From: Thalassospira indica
Lineage (GTDB): Bacteria; Pseudomonadota; Alphaproteobacteria; Rhodospirillales; Thalassospiraceae
Length of the DNA: 64,000 nucleotides
NCBI RefSeq assembly: GCF_003403095.1
Contig: NZ_CP031555.1
Coordinates: 186,001-250,000, forward strand
Direction of reading: 5' to 3'
Made by a program: the position numbers and the translations under genes. Every line of letters begins with the position of its first letter. Position 1 is the first letter of the stretch. The notes beneath the pieces were generated by a model. The model had not been told where the DNA came from. It saw only the letters and a program-made list of their open reading frames with translations, and made no database searches. Positions 1 to 8,533 of this stretch are shown piece by piece.

Positions 1-635
1 ATCATCACGTTTGGCGTTCCGGCCCCCTTGCCCAAACCATCGGCGCGCGCCGGGGGCAGGATATGCATGACCACTGGCATTGCCGCCCGTGATGTTATTG
101 CCATCACCAGAAACAGGACCGCAGCCTGCCCGGCATCGCCCGCCGCAGAAAGCAAAATCAGACGCAGGCCGAAACACAGGATCAGAGCAACAACGCCATA
201 TGTACCGATATGGCTGTCGCGCATGATTTCAAGTTTGCGCGCACGCTCAAACCCGCCGCCAAACCCGTCGGCACAATCTGCGATGCCATCTTCATGCATT
301 GATCCGGTCAATAAAACCATGCCTGCCAAGGCGACAATCGCAAAAATCAGGATGTTGGCTGTCAGGGAATAGACCAGCATCGCCGGCAGCATGGCAAAAC
401 CAGCCAGCAGCAGACCAACCAACGGCCAAGACCAGACCGATCTTGCAATCACCTCAGCGCGGAAGTCCTCGATACCCTTGACCGGAACGCGGCTAAGTAA
501 CGCCAAGGCGCGCCAGAAATCGGAAATAGGCGAAACCTCGACGGGGGCATCTGTCGCTGTGTCCGGGCTGGGTTTGTCAAATGAATCCGAGCTTTGCATA
601 TTTGTTTCGTTTTGGTTATGATCTTTGGATAGCAT
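1..635 (-). CDS. cobS: Adenosylcobinamide-GDP ribazoletransferase CobS, C-terminus cut by window edge
   Basis: CobS is the membrane cobalamin-5'-phosphate synthase that joins GDP-activated cobinamide to alpha-ribazole in the last assembly steps of B12. Reading from the ATG at 635, a polar N-terminus of about 35 residues is followed by a hydrophobic segment and then the family hallmark MHEDGIADCADGFGGG, with the acidic metal-binding residues, and EIMRDSHIGTYG. More hydrophobic helices follow. About 211 codons are present and the end lies outside the window. It is divergent from cobT, which makes the alpha-ribazole phosphate substrate, so the two flank a shared 173-base promoter region. I saw no cobalamin riboswitch in that region. 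The motifs make the family certain; only the C-terminus is missing. Confidence 0.93.
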   Translation of the reverse strand, partial: MLSKDHNQNETNMQSSDSFDKPSPDTATDAPVEVSPISDFWRALALLSRVPVKGIEDFRAEVIARSVWSWPLVGLLLAGFAMLPAMLVYSLTANILIFAIVALAGMVLLTGSMHEDGIADCADGFGGGFERARKLEIMRDSHIGTYGVVALILCFGLRLILLSAAGDAGQAAVLFLVMAITSRAAMPVVMHILPPARADGLGKGAGTPNVM

Positions 636-808
636 AAATTTCCGATTTTCAAACTGGCAATCTGTTGCGCCCGGGCATAGTGTCAGGGCCTAGTTTGGCC
701 CGACTTCCTGAACCGCCTTGCACAATTGGTTTCCGAGCCTAATCCTTACCATCCCGGAAGCCAAGCGGAACACTAGTTAGGCACCTTTGTCGCCAGCCGG
801 AGACCAAA

Positions 809-1843
809 ATGTTCAACCCGAAACATCCGCCCCAAAATCTTGAGGAAATTCGCGCTCTTCTGGCCGAACTTCCCGAAGTCGATCAGGAAGCGCAGGCCGC
901 CGTGGCCCAGCGCGAACCGACATTGACCAAGCCTGCCGGATCGCTTGGACGGCTTGAGGATTTCAGCCTTTGGCTGGCAGGTTGGCAAGCAACATCACGC
1001 CCGCGCATGTCGCGCCCGCGCGTTACAGTCTTTGCCGGCAGTCACGGTGTCGTTGCGCAGGGCGTTTCAGCCTTCCCGGCCAGCGTGAACCAGCAGATGG
1101 TGGAAAACTTCATCAATGGCGGGGCTGCGATCAACCAGATTTGCAAGTCTGTCGATGCGGAACTGCGCGTCATGGAAGTCGCCCTTGAAATCCCGACCAA
1201 CGACTTTTCCCACGAACCGGCGATGGATGACGAAGGCTGTGCCGAGGCGATGGCCTTTGGCATGAGCGCAATTGAAAAGGGGCTGGATCTTTTTGTGCCT
1301 GGCGAAATGGGTATTGGCAACACCACATCGGCGGCGGCAATTTCCCATGCACTTTATGGCGGGAATGCTGCGGACTGGACCGGCCGGGGAACCGGGATTG
1401 ATGATACAACCCTTGAGCGCAAGACGCGCGTCGTAGGTGACGCCATCATCCTGCATAAAAACCAGATGCATGACGGATTGGATGTTCTGCGATGTGTGGG
1501 TGGACGCGAAATTGCTGCTATGGCCGGTGCCATCATTGCAGCGCGCTTTGCACGGGTTCCGATATTGCTTGATGGTTATGTATCTTGTGCGGCGGCCGCT
1601 GTTCTGGCTGCGATGCGCGCAGATGCACTTGATCATTGTCTGATCGGGCATGTATCGGCAGAACCGGGACATGCCCGACTGATTGAGAAACTTGGCAAGG
1701 AAGCACTGATCAATTTCGGCATGCGCCTTGGCGAAGGATCGGGTGCGGCACTTGCCATCCCGCTTTTGCGCGCGGCAGCAGAATGCCACACCGGCATGGC
1801 AACCTTTGAAAAAGCCGGGATTGATGGCAAGGAAAAGGTCTGA
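809..1843 (+). CDS. cobT: Nicotinate-nucleotide-dimethylbenzimidazole phosphoribosyltransferase CobT
   Basis: CobT transfers the phosphoribosyl group of nicotinate mononucleotide to 5,6-dimethylbenzimidazole, giving alpha-ribazole 5'-phosphate for the lower ligand of cobalamin. The 344-residue product has the normal family length. It carries LTKPAGSLGRLE near residue 40, the glycine-rich EMGIGNTTSAAAI near 167 and LIGHVSAEPGHARLIEKLG near 278. The C-terminal GMRLGEGSGAALA holds the glutamate that acts as general base in the Salmonella enzyme. Start ATG at 809 follows a purine-rich CCGGAGACC. It is divergent from cobS and followed by a strong terminator, so it is probably a single-gene transcript. 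Confidence 0.96.
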   Translation: MFNPKHPPQNLEEIRALLAELPEVDQEAQAAVAQREPTLTKPAGSLGRLEDFSLWLAGWQATSRPRMSRPRVTVFAGSHGVVAQGVSAFPASVNQQMVENFINGGAAINQICKSVDAELRVMEVALEIPTNDFSHEPAMDDEGCAEAMAFGMSAIEKGLDLFVPGEMGIGNTTSAAAISHALYGGNAADWTGRGTGIDDTTLERKTRVVGDAIILHKNQMHDGLDVLRCVGGREIAAMAGAIIAARFARVPILLDGYVSCAAAAVLAAMRADALDHCLIGHVSAEPGHARLIEKLGKEALINFGMRLGEGSGAALAIPLLRAAAECHTGMATFEKAGIDGKEKV

Positions 1844-1870
1844 TCCTCAGCTTTACACGAGAGAACACCC

Positions 1871-1901
1871 AATAGCGCCAGTAACCTGGCGCTATTTTTT
1901 T
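1871..1901 (+). terminator. Rho-independent terminator after cobT, overlapping the end of the convergent gene
   Basis: An 11-bp perfect stem, AATAGCGCCAG (1871-1881) with CTGGCGCTATT (1886-1896), has a 4-base loop and is followed by a run of T. The T-run and part of the stem also encode the last lysine codons and the stop (1892-1894) of the convergent EAL-like gene on the other strand. Confidence 0.92.
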
Positions 1902-3121
1902 GTCCGTTCGTTCATCAGATGCTCAACATGGCGACCCTGGAACATGGTGATATTGATCGAATGACCAAACTTGATGGCGCGTTCGTCATCACAACGGCAC
2001 AAAATAACGCGGGTATCGCCGGACTCTGCCACAGCGGCGCGCATGGCTTCGCGATGCTCTTCATCCATGTTTTCCATTTCCGGATCCCACAGCATCTTGA
2101 TCATATCAACGCCAAGCTTGTTACGGTTGATATAGGGCAGGGACAGATAACTGATGCCATCAATGCAGATGCGATAGCCGCGATCACGACAGAAATCACG
2201 CGCGAAGAAGAACGCACCCAGATCAGCAAAAATATCGATTTTCTGAAGCTCAAGCACGATCGTCCCGCGCTGCCCGGCCTTGACGTTACTATCGAACGTC
2301 AAGAAGTCCGGTGACAACAGTGTCGAGACGTTCAAATTGATGCTTACTGACCCAGTCACTGATGCGTCATTTGATCGGGTCAGAAGCGACAGCATGCGCC
2401 GATCCAGAATTTCGGTCAGATGCTGAAACAGCCAACGGTTCGAGAGAACATTGACATCTGGCAGCAACGTGTCCTGCAAATCCTTGATCGAGATGAACAA
2501 CTCGTGGAAAACCGGCGTCGGGTTCGCATCACCCACCACCGCACAAATGGCCTGTCGACGCATCAGGTTGGACAGATCCGCACGCCGAAGCGATTCATCG
2601 ATGCGCCCCAAGATCTTCGGGGTCAGCGGCGCGCGATCATCGCTGAGCTCCGGATGATCATTGTGTCGCTCGGCTGCCTTGCTGACGATTTTGGGTCGAT
2701 TGGCGTTGGCGCGGACCAGCAACTGTGTCAGATGCAGGAATTCTTTATATTGCTGTCCGACATCGAAATAGTCGGTAAAGGTCGCGGGCGCGCCGCTTTC
2801 ATCCTTGCCATCACTGATCAGCGGATCGTCATTGAACAGGAATTTCAGCCGGAAAATGACGGCATTCACCTCGTCCATCTCTGCGGCATCAAAGATGAAA
2901 ATCAGATCTTGGTTGGACAGGGTAAAAATACGCCCGGTGACTTCCGGTACGATTTCTTCAAACGCCGTAATCGCCGTACGGATGTGATGGTCACGCCGGT
3001 TAAACGGCAGCAATTTGGAAAAATGCACATGAATAGCACCAACGCCATCCTTGCGCCGCTCAAGGCGTCGCACATAGTCAACGAGGAAGGCTTCGGGCGA
3101 TGGAAGTGAACTATCAGACAT
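1892..3121 (-). CDS. Protein with degenerate, probably non-catalytic EAL domain
   Basis: A 409-residue soluble protein with no signal peptide or membrane segment. The C-terminal half follows the outline of an EAL (cyclic-di-GMP phosphodiesterase) domain: SINLNVSTLLSPDFL resembles the usual 'vsvNls..ql..p.f', then VLELQKIDIF stands where the EITE strand lies, and CIDGISYLSLPYI stands where DDFGTGYSSL lies. The EAL signature and most metal ligands are absent, so activity is unlikely. It may bind cyclic-di-GMP or act as a scaffold. The N-terminal 200 residues match nothing I recognise. No partner gene is adjacent: it converges on cobT and is divergent from the UDP-glucuronate decarboxylase gene, whose surface-polysaccharide role would suit a c-di-GMP effector. 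That link is only inference. Confidence 0.7.
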   Translation of the reverse strand: MSDSSLPSPEAFLVDYVRRLERRKDGVGAIHVHFSKLLPFNRRDHHIRTAITAFEEIVPEVTGRIFTLSNQDLIFIFDAAEMDEVNAVIFRLKFLFNDDPLISDGKDESGAPATFTDYFDVGQQYKEFLHLTQLLVRANANRPKIVSKAAERHNDHPELSDDRAPLTPKILGRIDESLRRADLSNLMRRQAICAVVGDANPTPVFHELFISIKDLQDTLLPDVNVLSNRWLFQHLTEILDRRMLSLLTRSNDASVTGSVSINLNVSTLLSPDFLTFDSNVKAGQRGTIVLELQKIDIFADLGAFFFARDFCRDRGYRICIDGISYLSLPYINRNKLGVDMIKMLWDPEMENMDEEHREAMRAAVAESGDTRVILCRCDDERAIKFGHSINITMFQGRHVEHLMNERTKK

Positions 3122-3354
3122 AAATGCAATGACCAGAGAATTGTTTCGACGGAATCACAGCCGCTAATCTGCCCGAACCACGATAACGCCGGTGCATTAA
3201 CAGGTTATGTATTTAGCATTCATGCATATTGAAACCAAACCCGAATATTGGGGAATTTCAGACACGTCCAAGAAAAGATAAGTCGTAGCTTTCCGCCAAC
3301 CAAGCTGCTAGTTTCAGCCCGTTTTGATATCAGAGTAGTAAGGTCAGAGACGAT

Positions 3355-4311
3355 ATGTGGCGACGCAAGCGCGTTTTGGTAACCGGTGGCGCAGGTTTTC
3401 TTGGTTCTCATTTGTGCGAACGCCTGCTTGAAGAAGGCAATGACGTTCTGTGCGTCGACAATTTCTTCACCGGCACCAAGGACAACATTGTCCATCTTCT
3501 CGATAAACCGCATTTCGAGCTGATGCGCCACGATGTGACCTTCCCGCTCTATCTTGAAGTCGACGAGATTTACAACCTTGCGTGCCCGGCTTCGCCGATC
3601 CATTACCAGCACGATCCGGTCCAGACGACCAAAACCAGTGTGCATGGTGCGATCAACATGCTGGGTCTCGCCAAGCGCGTTGGCGCCAAGATTTTCCAGG
3701 CCTCGACCAGCGAGGTTTATGGCGATCCTGAAGTCCATCCGCAGACCGAAGATTACCGCGGCAATGTCAATCCGATCGGCCCGCGCGCCTGTTATGACGA
3801 AGGCAAGCGCTGTGCTGAAACATTGTTCTTTGATTACCACCGCCAGCACGGTCTGGATATCAAGGTCGCCCGGATCTTTAACACCTATGGCCCGCGCATG
3901 CATCCGCAGGACGGCCGTGTGGTATCGAACTTCATCATCCAGGCGCTGCATGGCGAAGACATCACCATTTATGGCGACGGCCGGCAAACCCGATCCTTCT
4001 GCTTCTACACTGACCTGATCGAGGGCTTTGTCCGCCTGATGGCAACCGACAAAACGGTTACCGGGCCGATGAACCTTGGCAACCCTTATGAGATCACTAT
4101 TCGTGAATTGGCAGAGCGCGTCATTGAGATGACCGGCGCCAAATCAAAGCTGATCTTCAAAGACCTTCCGGCCGATGACCCGCTGCAGCGCAAGCCCGAC
4201 ATTACCTTTGCGCGAAACACACTTGATGGCTGGGAACCGACTGTAAGCCTTGAAGATGGCCTCGGCTCGACAATTGAGTATTTCCGCAATCTGATTGCGA
4301 AACACGGCTAA
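3355..4311 (+). CDS. UDP-glucuronate decarboxylase (UDP-xylose synthase) family SDR
   Basis: An extended short-chain dehydrogenase of 318 residues. The N-terminal Rossmann motif is [17 protein letters not shown], with the NAD-binding acidic residue in CVDNFFTG. The catalytic region has the serine in [10 protein letters not shown] and the YxxxK motif in YDEGKRCAE. The segment [16 protein letters not shown] and the [10 protein letters not shown] stretch are typical of UDP-xylose synthases, which convert UDP-glucuronate to UDP-xylose with loss of CO2. It begins at the ATG at 3355. It precedes gmhA and hldE in the same direction with short gaps, so it probably belongs to a lipopolysaccharide-core or capsule sugar unit. 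A dTDP-glucose dehydratase-like role is less likely. Confidence 0.88.
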   Translation: MWRRKRVLVTGGAGFLGSHLCERLLEEGNDVLCVDNFFTGTKDNIVHLLDKPHFELMRHDVTFPLYLEVDEIYNLACPASPIHYQHDPVQTTKTSVHGAINMLGLAKRVGAKIFQASTSEVYGDPEVHPQTEDYRGNVNPIGPRACYDEGKRCAETLFFDYHRQHGLDIKVARIFNTYGPRMHPQDGRVVSNFIIQALHGEDITIYGDGRQTRSFCFYTDLIEGFVRLMATDKTVTGPMNLGNPYEITIRELAERVIEMTGAKSKLIFKDLPADDPLQRKPDITFARNTLDGWEPTVSLEDGLGSTIEYFRNLIAKHG

Positions 4312-4342
4312 TACGACGACTTCTTTTGGATTTGGACGCGTG

Positions 4343-4927
4343 ATGGATATCAAAGCCTTTTTCGATGCCGAGTTTGACGAGCATCTTGATCTGGTCAACA
4401 AGACCCGTGAAGCCACCCGCGATGCCTTTATCGAACTGGTCGAGATTTGCACCGACGCCCTAAATGACGGCAACAAGCTGCTGTTTTTCGGCAATGGCGG
4501 GTCGGCCGCGGACGCGCAGCATATCGCAACCGAATTCACGGTTCGCTATATCAATGACCGTCGCGCGCTTCCGGCGATTGCGCTGACCACCGACAGCTCG
4601 GCCTTGACCGCGATCGGTAACGATTTTGGGTTTGATCACCTGTTTTCGCGCCAGATTGAGGCGCTTGGCAATCCGGATGACGTTGCGATCGGCATCTCAA
4701 CATCCGGCAACAGCAAGAACGTCAATCTTGGTCTGGCCAAGGCCAAGGAAATGGGCCTGATTGCGACCGGCTGGACTGGCAAGACCGGTGGTGACATGGT
4801 TGATCTGTGTGATCCGCTGATGATCGTTCCCAGCAACACCACAGCCCGCATCCAGGAGATGCATATCCAGATTGGCCAGATGCTGGTCGGTGCGCTTGAA
4901 AATACGCTTGGCCTGACGAAAAAATAA
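4343..4927 (+). CDS. gmhA: D-sedoheptulose 7-phosphate isomerase GmhA
   Basis: GmhA is a cytosolic SIS-domain isomerase that turns sedoheptulose 7-phosphate into D-glycero-manno-heptose 7-phosphate, the first step to the ADP-heptose of the LPS core. The 194-residue product has the phosphosugar-binding FFGNGGSAADAQHIATEF near residue 50, GISTSGNSKNV near 117 and the C-terminal histidine region EMHIQIGQML. The start is the ATG at 4343; an upstream in-frame TTG at 4295 would overlap the preceding gene and lacks family support. hldE, which uses its product, follows after 53 bases. Confidence 0.95.
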   Translation: MDIKAFFDAEFDEHLDLVNKTREATRDAFIELVEICTDALNDGNKLLFFGNGGSAADAQHIATEFTVRYINDRRALPAIALTTDSSALTAIGNDFGFDHLFSRQIEALGNPDDVAIGISTSGNSKNVNLGLAKAKEMGLIATGWTGKTGGDMVDLCDPLMIVPSNTTARIQEMHIQIGQMLVGALENTLGLTKK

Positions 4928-4980
4928 CCGGCGGGCTGAAAAGCCGCCTGAATACTCAGACAGAACAAAGAATTGCGACC

Positions 4981-6453
4981 ATGACCGATCTTAGCCATTT
5001 GGCCCGACAGGTTGAACAACTGACCGATGCCAAAGTCCTTTGCATTGGCGATGTCATGCTTGACCGGTTTGTTTATGGCTCGGTCACCCGCATCTCGCCC
5101 GAGGCGCCTATCCCCGTCATCCGGGTTGAGCGCGAAAGTGCGATGCTGGGCGGGGCGGGTAACGTCACGCGCAATGCCACAGCCCTTGGCGCAGCAGTTC
5201 AGTTCCTGTCGCTGGTTGGCGATGATCTACCCGGTCGCGAAGTCATGGAATATGTCGCCAATGACAAGGGTGTTGAGCCCTATATCCAGACTGAACGCAA
5301 CCGCCCGACGACGATCAAAACCCGCTATATCGCGGGCGGACAGCAATTGTTGCGTTCTGACAACGAAACCACCAGCGCCATTGCGCCCGCATCGATTAGC
5401 AACCTTTCGACGCTGGCAAGTCAACTTGCATCGGATGTTGCAGCGATCATTCTGTCTGACTATGGCAAGGGTGTCTTGCATGCCAATGTCGTTGCAGCCG
5501 CGATCAAGGCCGCACGTGCCGCCGGAAAACCTGTGATCGTCGATCCGAAAGGCAATGATTACAGCATCTATCGGGGCGCCACGGTGGTGACGCCGAACCG
5601 CGCGGAGGCCGAAGCGGCAACCGGGATTGCCATCAACAGCGACGACGATGCCATCGCTGCTGCGAGCAAGATCATCACCGAATGCGGTATCGAGAATGTC
5701 CTGCTTACCCGCAGTCAGGATGGCATGACCCTTGTCACCAAGGATGGCGAGGCTTTGCACCTGCCGACCGAAGCCCGCGAAGTCTTTGATGTTTCAGGGG
5801 CAGGTGACACGGTTGTCGCCTGCCTTGCATCGGCGGTTGCGGCGGGTTCAAGCCTTTCCGATGCAGCCCGTATTGCCAATGTTGCGGCCGGGATCGTGGT
5901 TGGCAAGATCGGCACCGCAGTTGTTTATCCGGACGAGCTGATTTCCACCCTGCATCATCATGATCTGATGATCGGGGAAGCCAAACTGATGCCGCTTGAT
6001 CGTATGGTAGATCGCGCAGAACGCTGGCGGCGCAAGGGATACACGGTCGGCTTTACCAATGGCTGCTTTGATCTGTTGCATCCCGGTCACCTCAGCCTGC
6101 TGAAACAGGCGCGCGCAAATTGCGACCGGCTGATTGTCGGGCTGAATTCCGATGCATCGGTCAAACGCCTTAAGGGCGAAGCCCGCCCGGTCCAGTCCGA
6201 AGCCGCACGTGCGGCCGTGCTTGGATCGCTTGAAACCGTCAGTGGCGTGGTGATTTTTGGTGAAGACACACCGATTGAACTGATCAAGGCGATCAAGCCG
6301 GACATTCTGGTCAAGGGTGCGGATTACACCATCGACAAAGTCGTCGGGGCCGAGATTGTTCATGGCTATGGCGGCAAGGTTGTTCTGGCCAATCTTGAGG
6401 ATGGATTCTCCACCACATCGACCATCGCCCGGATGAACAAGGGCAACGACTAA
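4981..6453 (+). CDS. hldE: Bifunctional heptose 7-phosphate kinase / heptose 1-phosphate adenylyltransferase HldE
   Basis: The 490-residue protein fuses both HldE activities. Residues 1 to about 320 form a PfkB/ribokinase-type kinase, with MLGGAGNVTRNA near 57 and the catalytic-base motif DVSGAGDTVVA near 268. Residues about 345 to 490 form a nucleotidyltransferase with FTNGCFDLLHPGHLSLL, whose HxGH nucleotide-binding signature lies near 368, and later KGADYT. The enzyme makes heptose 1,7-bisphosphate and later ADP-heptose; a GmhB phosphatase is needed between the two steps and is not in this window. Position after gmhA supports the role. It converges closely on the nucleotidyltransferase gene at 6469, with no obvious terminator between them. 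Confidence 0.96.
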   Translation: MTDLSHLARQVEQLTDAKVLCIGDVMLDRFVYGSVTRISPEAPIPVIRVERESAMLGGAGNVTRNATALGAAVQFLSLVGDDLPGREVMEYVANDKGVEPYIQTERNRPTTIKTRYIAGGQQLLRSDNETTSAIAPASISNLSTLASQLASDVAAIILSDYGKGVLHANVVAAAIKAARAAGKPVIVDPKGNDYSIYRGATVVTPNRAEAEAATGIAINSDDDAIAAASKIITECGIENVLLTRSQDGMTLVTKDGEALHLPTEAREVFDVSGAGDTVVACLASAVAAGSSLSDAARIANVAAGIVVGKIGTAVVYPDELISTLHHHDLMIGEAKLMPLDRMVDRAERWRRKGYTVGFTNGCFDLLHPGHLSLLKQARANCDRLIVGLNSDASVKRLKGEARPVQSEAARAAVLGSLETVSGVVIFGEDTPIELIKAIKPDILVKGADYTIDKVVGAEIVHGYGGKVVLANLEDGFSTTSTIARMNKGND

Positions 6454-6468
6454 GCGTCTGAATTAAAC

Positions 6469-7089
6469 CTAACGTTCTTCCTCCGGCCAAGGTATTACGA
6501 CCAGATCCGGCCATGTTCTTTGCCACCGCGCAACCTTGGCCTCGTACACCTTTTTGACGGGCAAAACCGTGTTCGGGATCACCCGACCTTCCATGACCGC
6601 AGCAAGGCCAAACGGCGCATAAATGCGGTAGGCATCTATTCCGTCCTTGTCCGCATCCTTGCGCAGGCCAATGGCAGTTGTCTGATAGGCAAAGCGATCA
6701 ATACCGTCACTGGCAGCAGCCACAGCACCATAGGGCACCCCGAATTTTTCCGGATACCAGATCGGCACCCGCGCCTGATTGCGAATTTCGATTGAAGCCG
6801 GGATATCCGCAAACACTTCAGCGCCTTGGGCGATCACGCGATCTTCGGCCTGCCATGACGTATCGGGATCAAAATAAAATAGGTCATAGTCGGAAATATC
6901 GGCATCCGGGACGCGATTGGCCTTGATGTTCCAGATGGTTTGGGCAAGACATCCGGCGGTTAGCCACCAGTCTTTAATCCCGAAGACTGAAAACCGATCG
7001 AGAATGATTTGGCTGGTCCGGTTTTGCAGGATGCCTTCAAGGAACTCGCAGCCCAAAGGAATTTCATTGACGCGTTGCCCGGTACTCAT
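6469..7089 (-). CDS. Nucleotidyltransferase-family protein (NTP_transf_6 / YiaL-like)
   Basis: A 206-residue soluble protein. WWLTAGCLAQTIWN followed by ISDYDLFYFD resembles the helix and paired-aspartate core of the NTP_transf_6 family (COG3575). YEAKVARWQRTWPDL near the end also fits. The substrate is unknown. The start is the ATG at 7089, whose first bases overlap the TGA of cobD as ATGA; an upstream in-frame TTG at 7101 lies inside cobD. The overlap implies translational coupling with cobD, but no B12 role is established for the family, so this may be an operon of convenience. Confidence 0.8.
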   Translation of the reverse strand: MSTGQRVNEIPLGCEFLEGILQNRTSQIILDRFSVFGIKDWWLTAGCLAQTIWNIKANRVPDADISDYDLFYFDPDTSWQAEDRVIAQGAEVFADIPASIEIRNQARVPIWYPEKFGVPYGAVAAASDGIDRFAYQTTAIGLRKDADKDGIDAYRIYAPFGLAAVMEGRVIPNTVLPVKKVYEAKVARWQRTWPDLVVIPWPEEER

Positions 7090-8141
7090 AACCCGACCCA
7101 AAAAACTTTAAGAACAATTGGCCACGCCGCATTGATAAGGCATGAGGTCGTAAAAAGCCTAAGCGCACGGTCAATATCAACAGCGGTCAGATCGGAACGA
7201 CCGTTGCCAATATAAGGATCATCGACCATTTCGCTGCCATATTGGCGCGGCCCGGCAAGGGCGATTTCAAGCGCCCCGGCGAAGGCTGCTTCCTGCCAAC
7301 CGGCATTGGGCGATTTGTGTTTTTTTGCATCTGACAGCATGGTCTGCCAGGCAGCCGTGCCACTTGTTTTCTTACCGATCAGGGCGGCAAGGCAAATCAC
7401 GCCACCGGCAATCCGCGCAGGGATAAAGTTCGCCACATCATCAAGCCGCGCGGCGAACCTGCCGAAATAAAGATAGCGTTCGTTGCGATGACCAATCATA
7501 GAATCAAGGGTGTTGATCGCCTTGTAGGCGCAAATGCCAATCGGCCCACCGACCACATACCAAAACAGCGGGGCGACCACGCCATCCGAGAAGTTTTCAG
7601 CACAGCTTTCAATGGCTGCCCGGCTGATGCCTGCTTCATCGAGCGTGTCGGGGTTGCGCCCGACGATCATCGAAACCGCCTTGCGGCCACCAGCGATACC
7701 ATCTTTCTTAAGCGCGTTCGAGACGGCTTTGACATGTTGATAAAGGCCTTTTTGGGCAATCAGGACCGCCACCAAAAGGACTTCGGGCGCTCTGAAAACG
7801 TCGCCAAGTGATGAGACAAACTGCACCACACCACCAAAAGCCGCGGCGACTGCAATCACCACCAGACTGGTCACAGCACCGCGCAAAAGTCGGTCCGGGT
7901 TACTGCGATCTGTGCGGTTCAGGCGCTTTTCGAACCACGCAATCAGATTGCCAATCCAGACCACCGGGTGCCCGATCCGGCTAAACAGCCACGGGAAGTC
8001 ACCAAACACCGCATCCAGCAGCAGTGCCAGCACCAGCATTGAAAAAAGCGGCCCGAAAAACGCAGGTTCCGGGATCAGAAAATCGGTGAATGTCGGTTCC
8101 ATCGCGGCAATGTGCGCGGTGATCGCCAACCCGTCAATCAT
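7086..8141 (-). CDS. cobD: Adenosylcobinamide-phosphate synthase CobD/CbiB
   Basis: An integral membrane enzyme that attaches aminopropanol (or its phosphate) to adenosylcobyric acid. The product has several hydrophobic helices. LLLDAVFGDFPWLFSRIGHPVVWIG near the N-terminus and the conserved AAIESCAENFSDGVVAPLFWY and INTLDSMIGHRNERY blocks identify the family. The start is uncertain: ATG at 8141 is used here, ATG at 8102 gives a more typical N-terminus, and neither has a good Shine-Dalgarno. It is the second B12 locus in the window, 7 kb from cobS/cobT and next to the corrin operon, from which it diverges. Confidence 0.93.
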   Translation of the reverse strand: MIDGLAITAHIAAMEPTFTDFLIPEPAFFGPLFSMLVLALLLDAVFGDFPWLFSRIGHPVVWIGNLIAWFEKRLNRTDRSNPDRLLRGAVTSLVVIAVAAAFGGVVQFVSSLGDVFRAPEVLLVAVLIAQKGLYQHVKAVSNALKKDGIAGGRKAVSMIVGRNPDTLDEAGISRAAIESCAENFSDGVVAPLFWYVVGGPIGICAYKAINTLDSMIGHRNERYLYFGRFAARLDDVANFIPARIAGGVICLAALIGKKTSGTAAWQTMLSDAKKHKSPNAGWQEAAFAGALEIALAGPRQYGSEMVDDPYIGNGRSDLTAVDIDRALRLFTTSCLINAAWPIVLKVFWVGL

Positions 8142-8533
8142 AATGACATGGTGAATACGCAAACCAAATTAGTGCTGCGAAATTTGCCATCTGGTTTTGG
8201 GTTTGATAAAGAAATTTCATACGAATTTTTATTTTATCATAAATTATGTTGGTCAATCCTGTTTGCCCCGCAGTGCGTAATGCAGAACACCGCAACCTGA
8301 TCACCCGCCAGAACCGAAGGACTGAGCCCGCCCACAACATATTCGATACCGGACCATAACCGGCCCACAATAAGTAGTATTTTCATCACCCAAGCCCCTT
8401 ATGCCCCATCTTGGCGTAGCTGCCGCTTGCATTCCGCAAGCCAATCGGTGAAAACGGGGGTGGCATCGGGTACCGCATGGCAAAAATGTCATGTGAAGAA
8501 CACCATCAAAGAGAGACAAAGGAGCAGCCTTTT
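8142..8533. other. Intergenic region between cobD and cbiX, AT-rich in part
   Basis: About 390 bases separate the divergent cobD and cbiX genes and must hold both promoters. The part at 8205-8250 is clearly more AT-rich than its surroundings. A small hairpin, GCTTGC with GCAAGC, lies near 8425-8441. A divergent B12 locus would be a natural place for a cobalamin riboswitch, but I could not find a B12-box-like sequence on either strand. One possible small reading frame is listed separately. Confidence 0.5.
8237..8386 (-). CDS. Possible 49-residue small protein between cobD and cbiX (doubtful)
   Basis: A frame from the ATG at 8386 to TGA at 8237 encodes a 49-residue peptide. It starts MKILLIVGRLWSG, with a hydrophobic N-terminal third, and contains CITHCG, a Cys-x3-Cys pair. 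A purine-rich AAGGGG lies about 10 bases upstream of the ATG. It would be transcribed toward cobD and could be a leader peptide or small membrane protein. I recognise no family, and the length is within what chance gives, so this is only a candidate. Confidence 0.2.
   Translation of the reverse strand: MKILLIVGRLWSGIEYVVGGLSPSVLAGDQVAVFCITHCGANRIDQHNL

Noticed and set aside
636..808. Cobalamin riboswitch between cobS and cobT
   Set aside because: Only a short GGCC hairpin is present; conserved riboswitch elements are lacking.
8142..8533. Cobalamin riboswitch before cbiX or cobD
   Set aside because: No B12 box (GCCACTG-like) or the conserved core was found on either strand.
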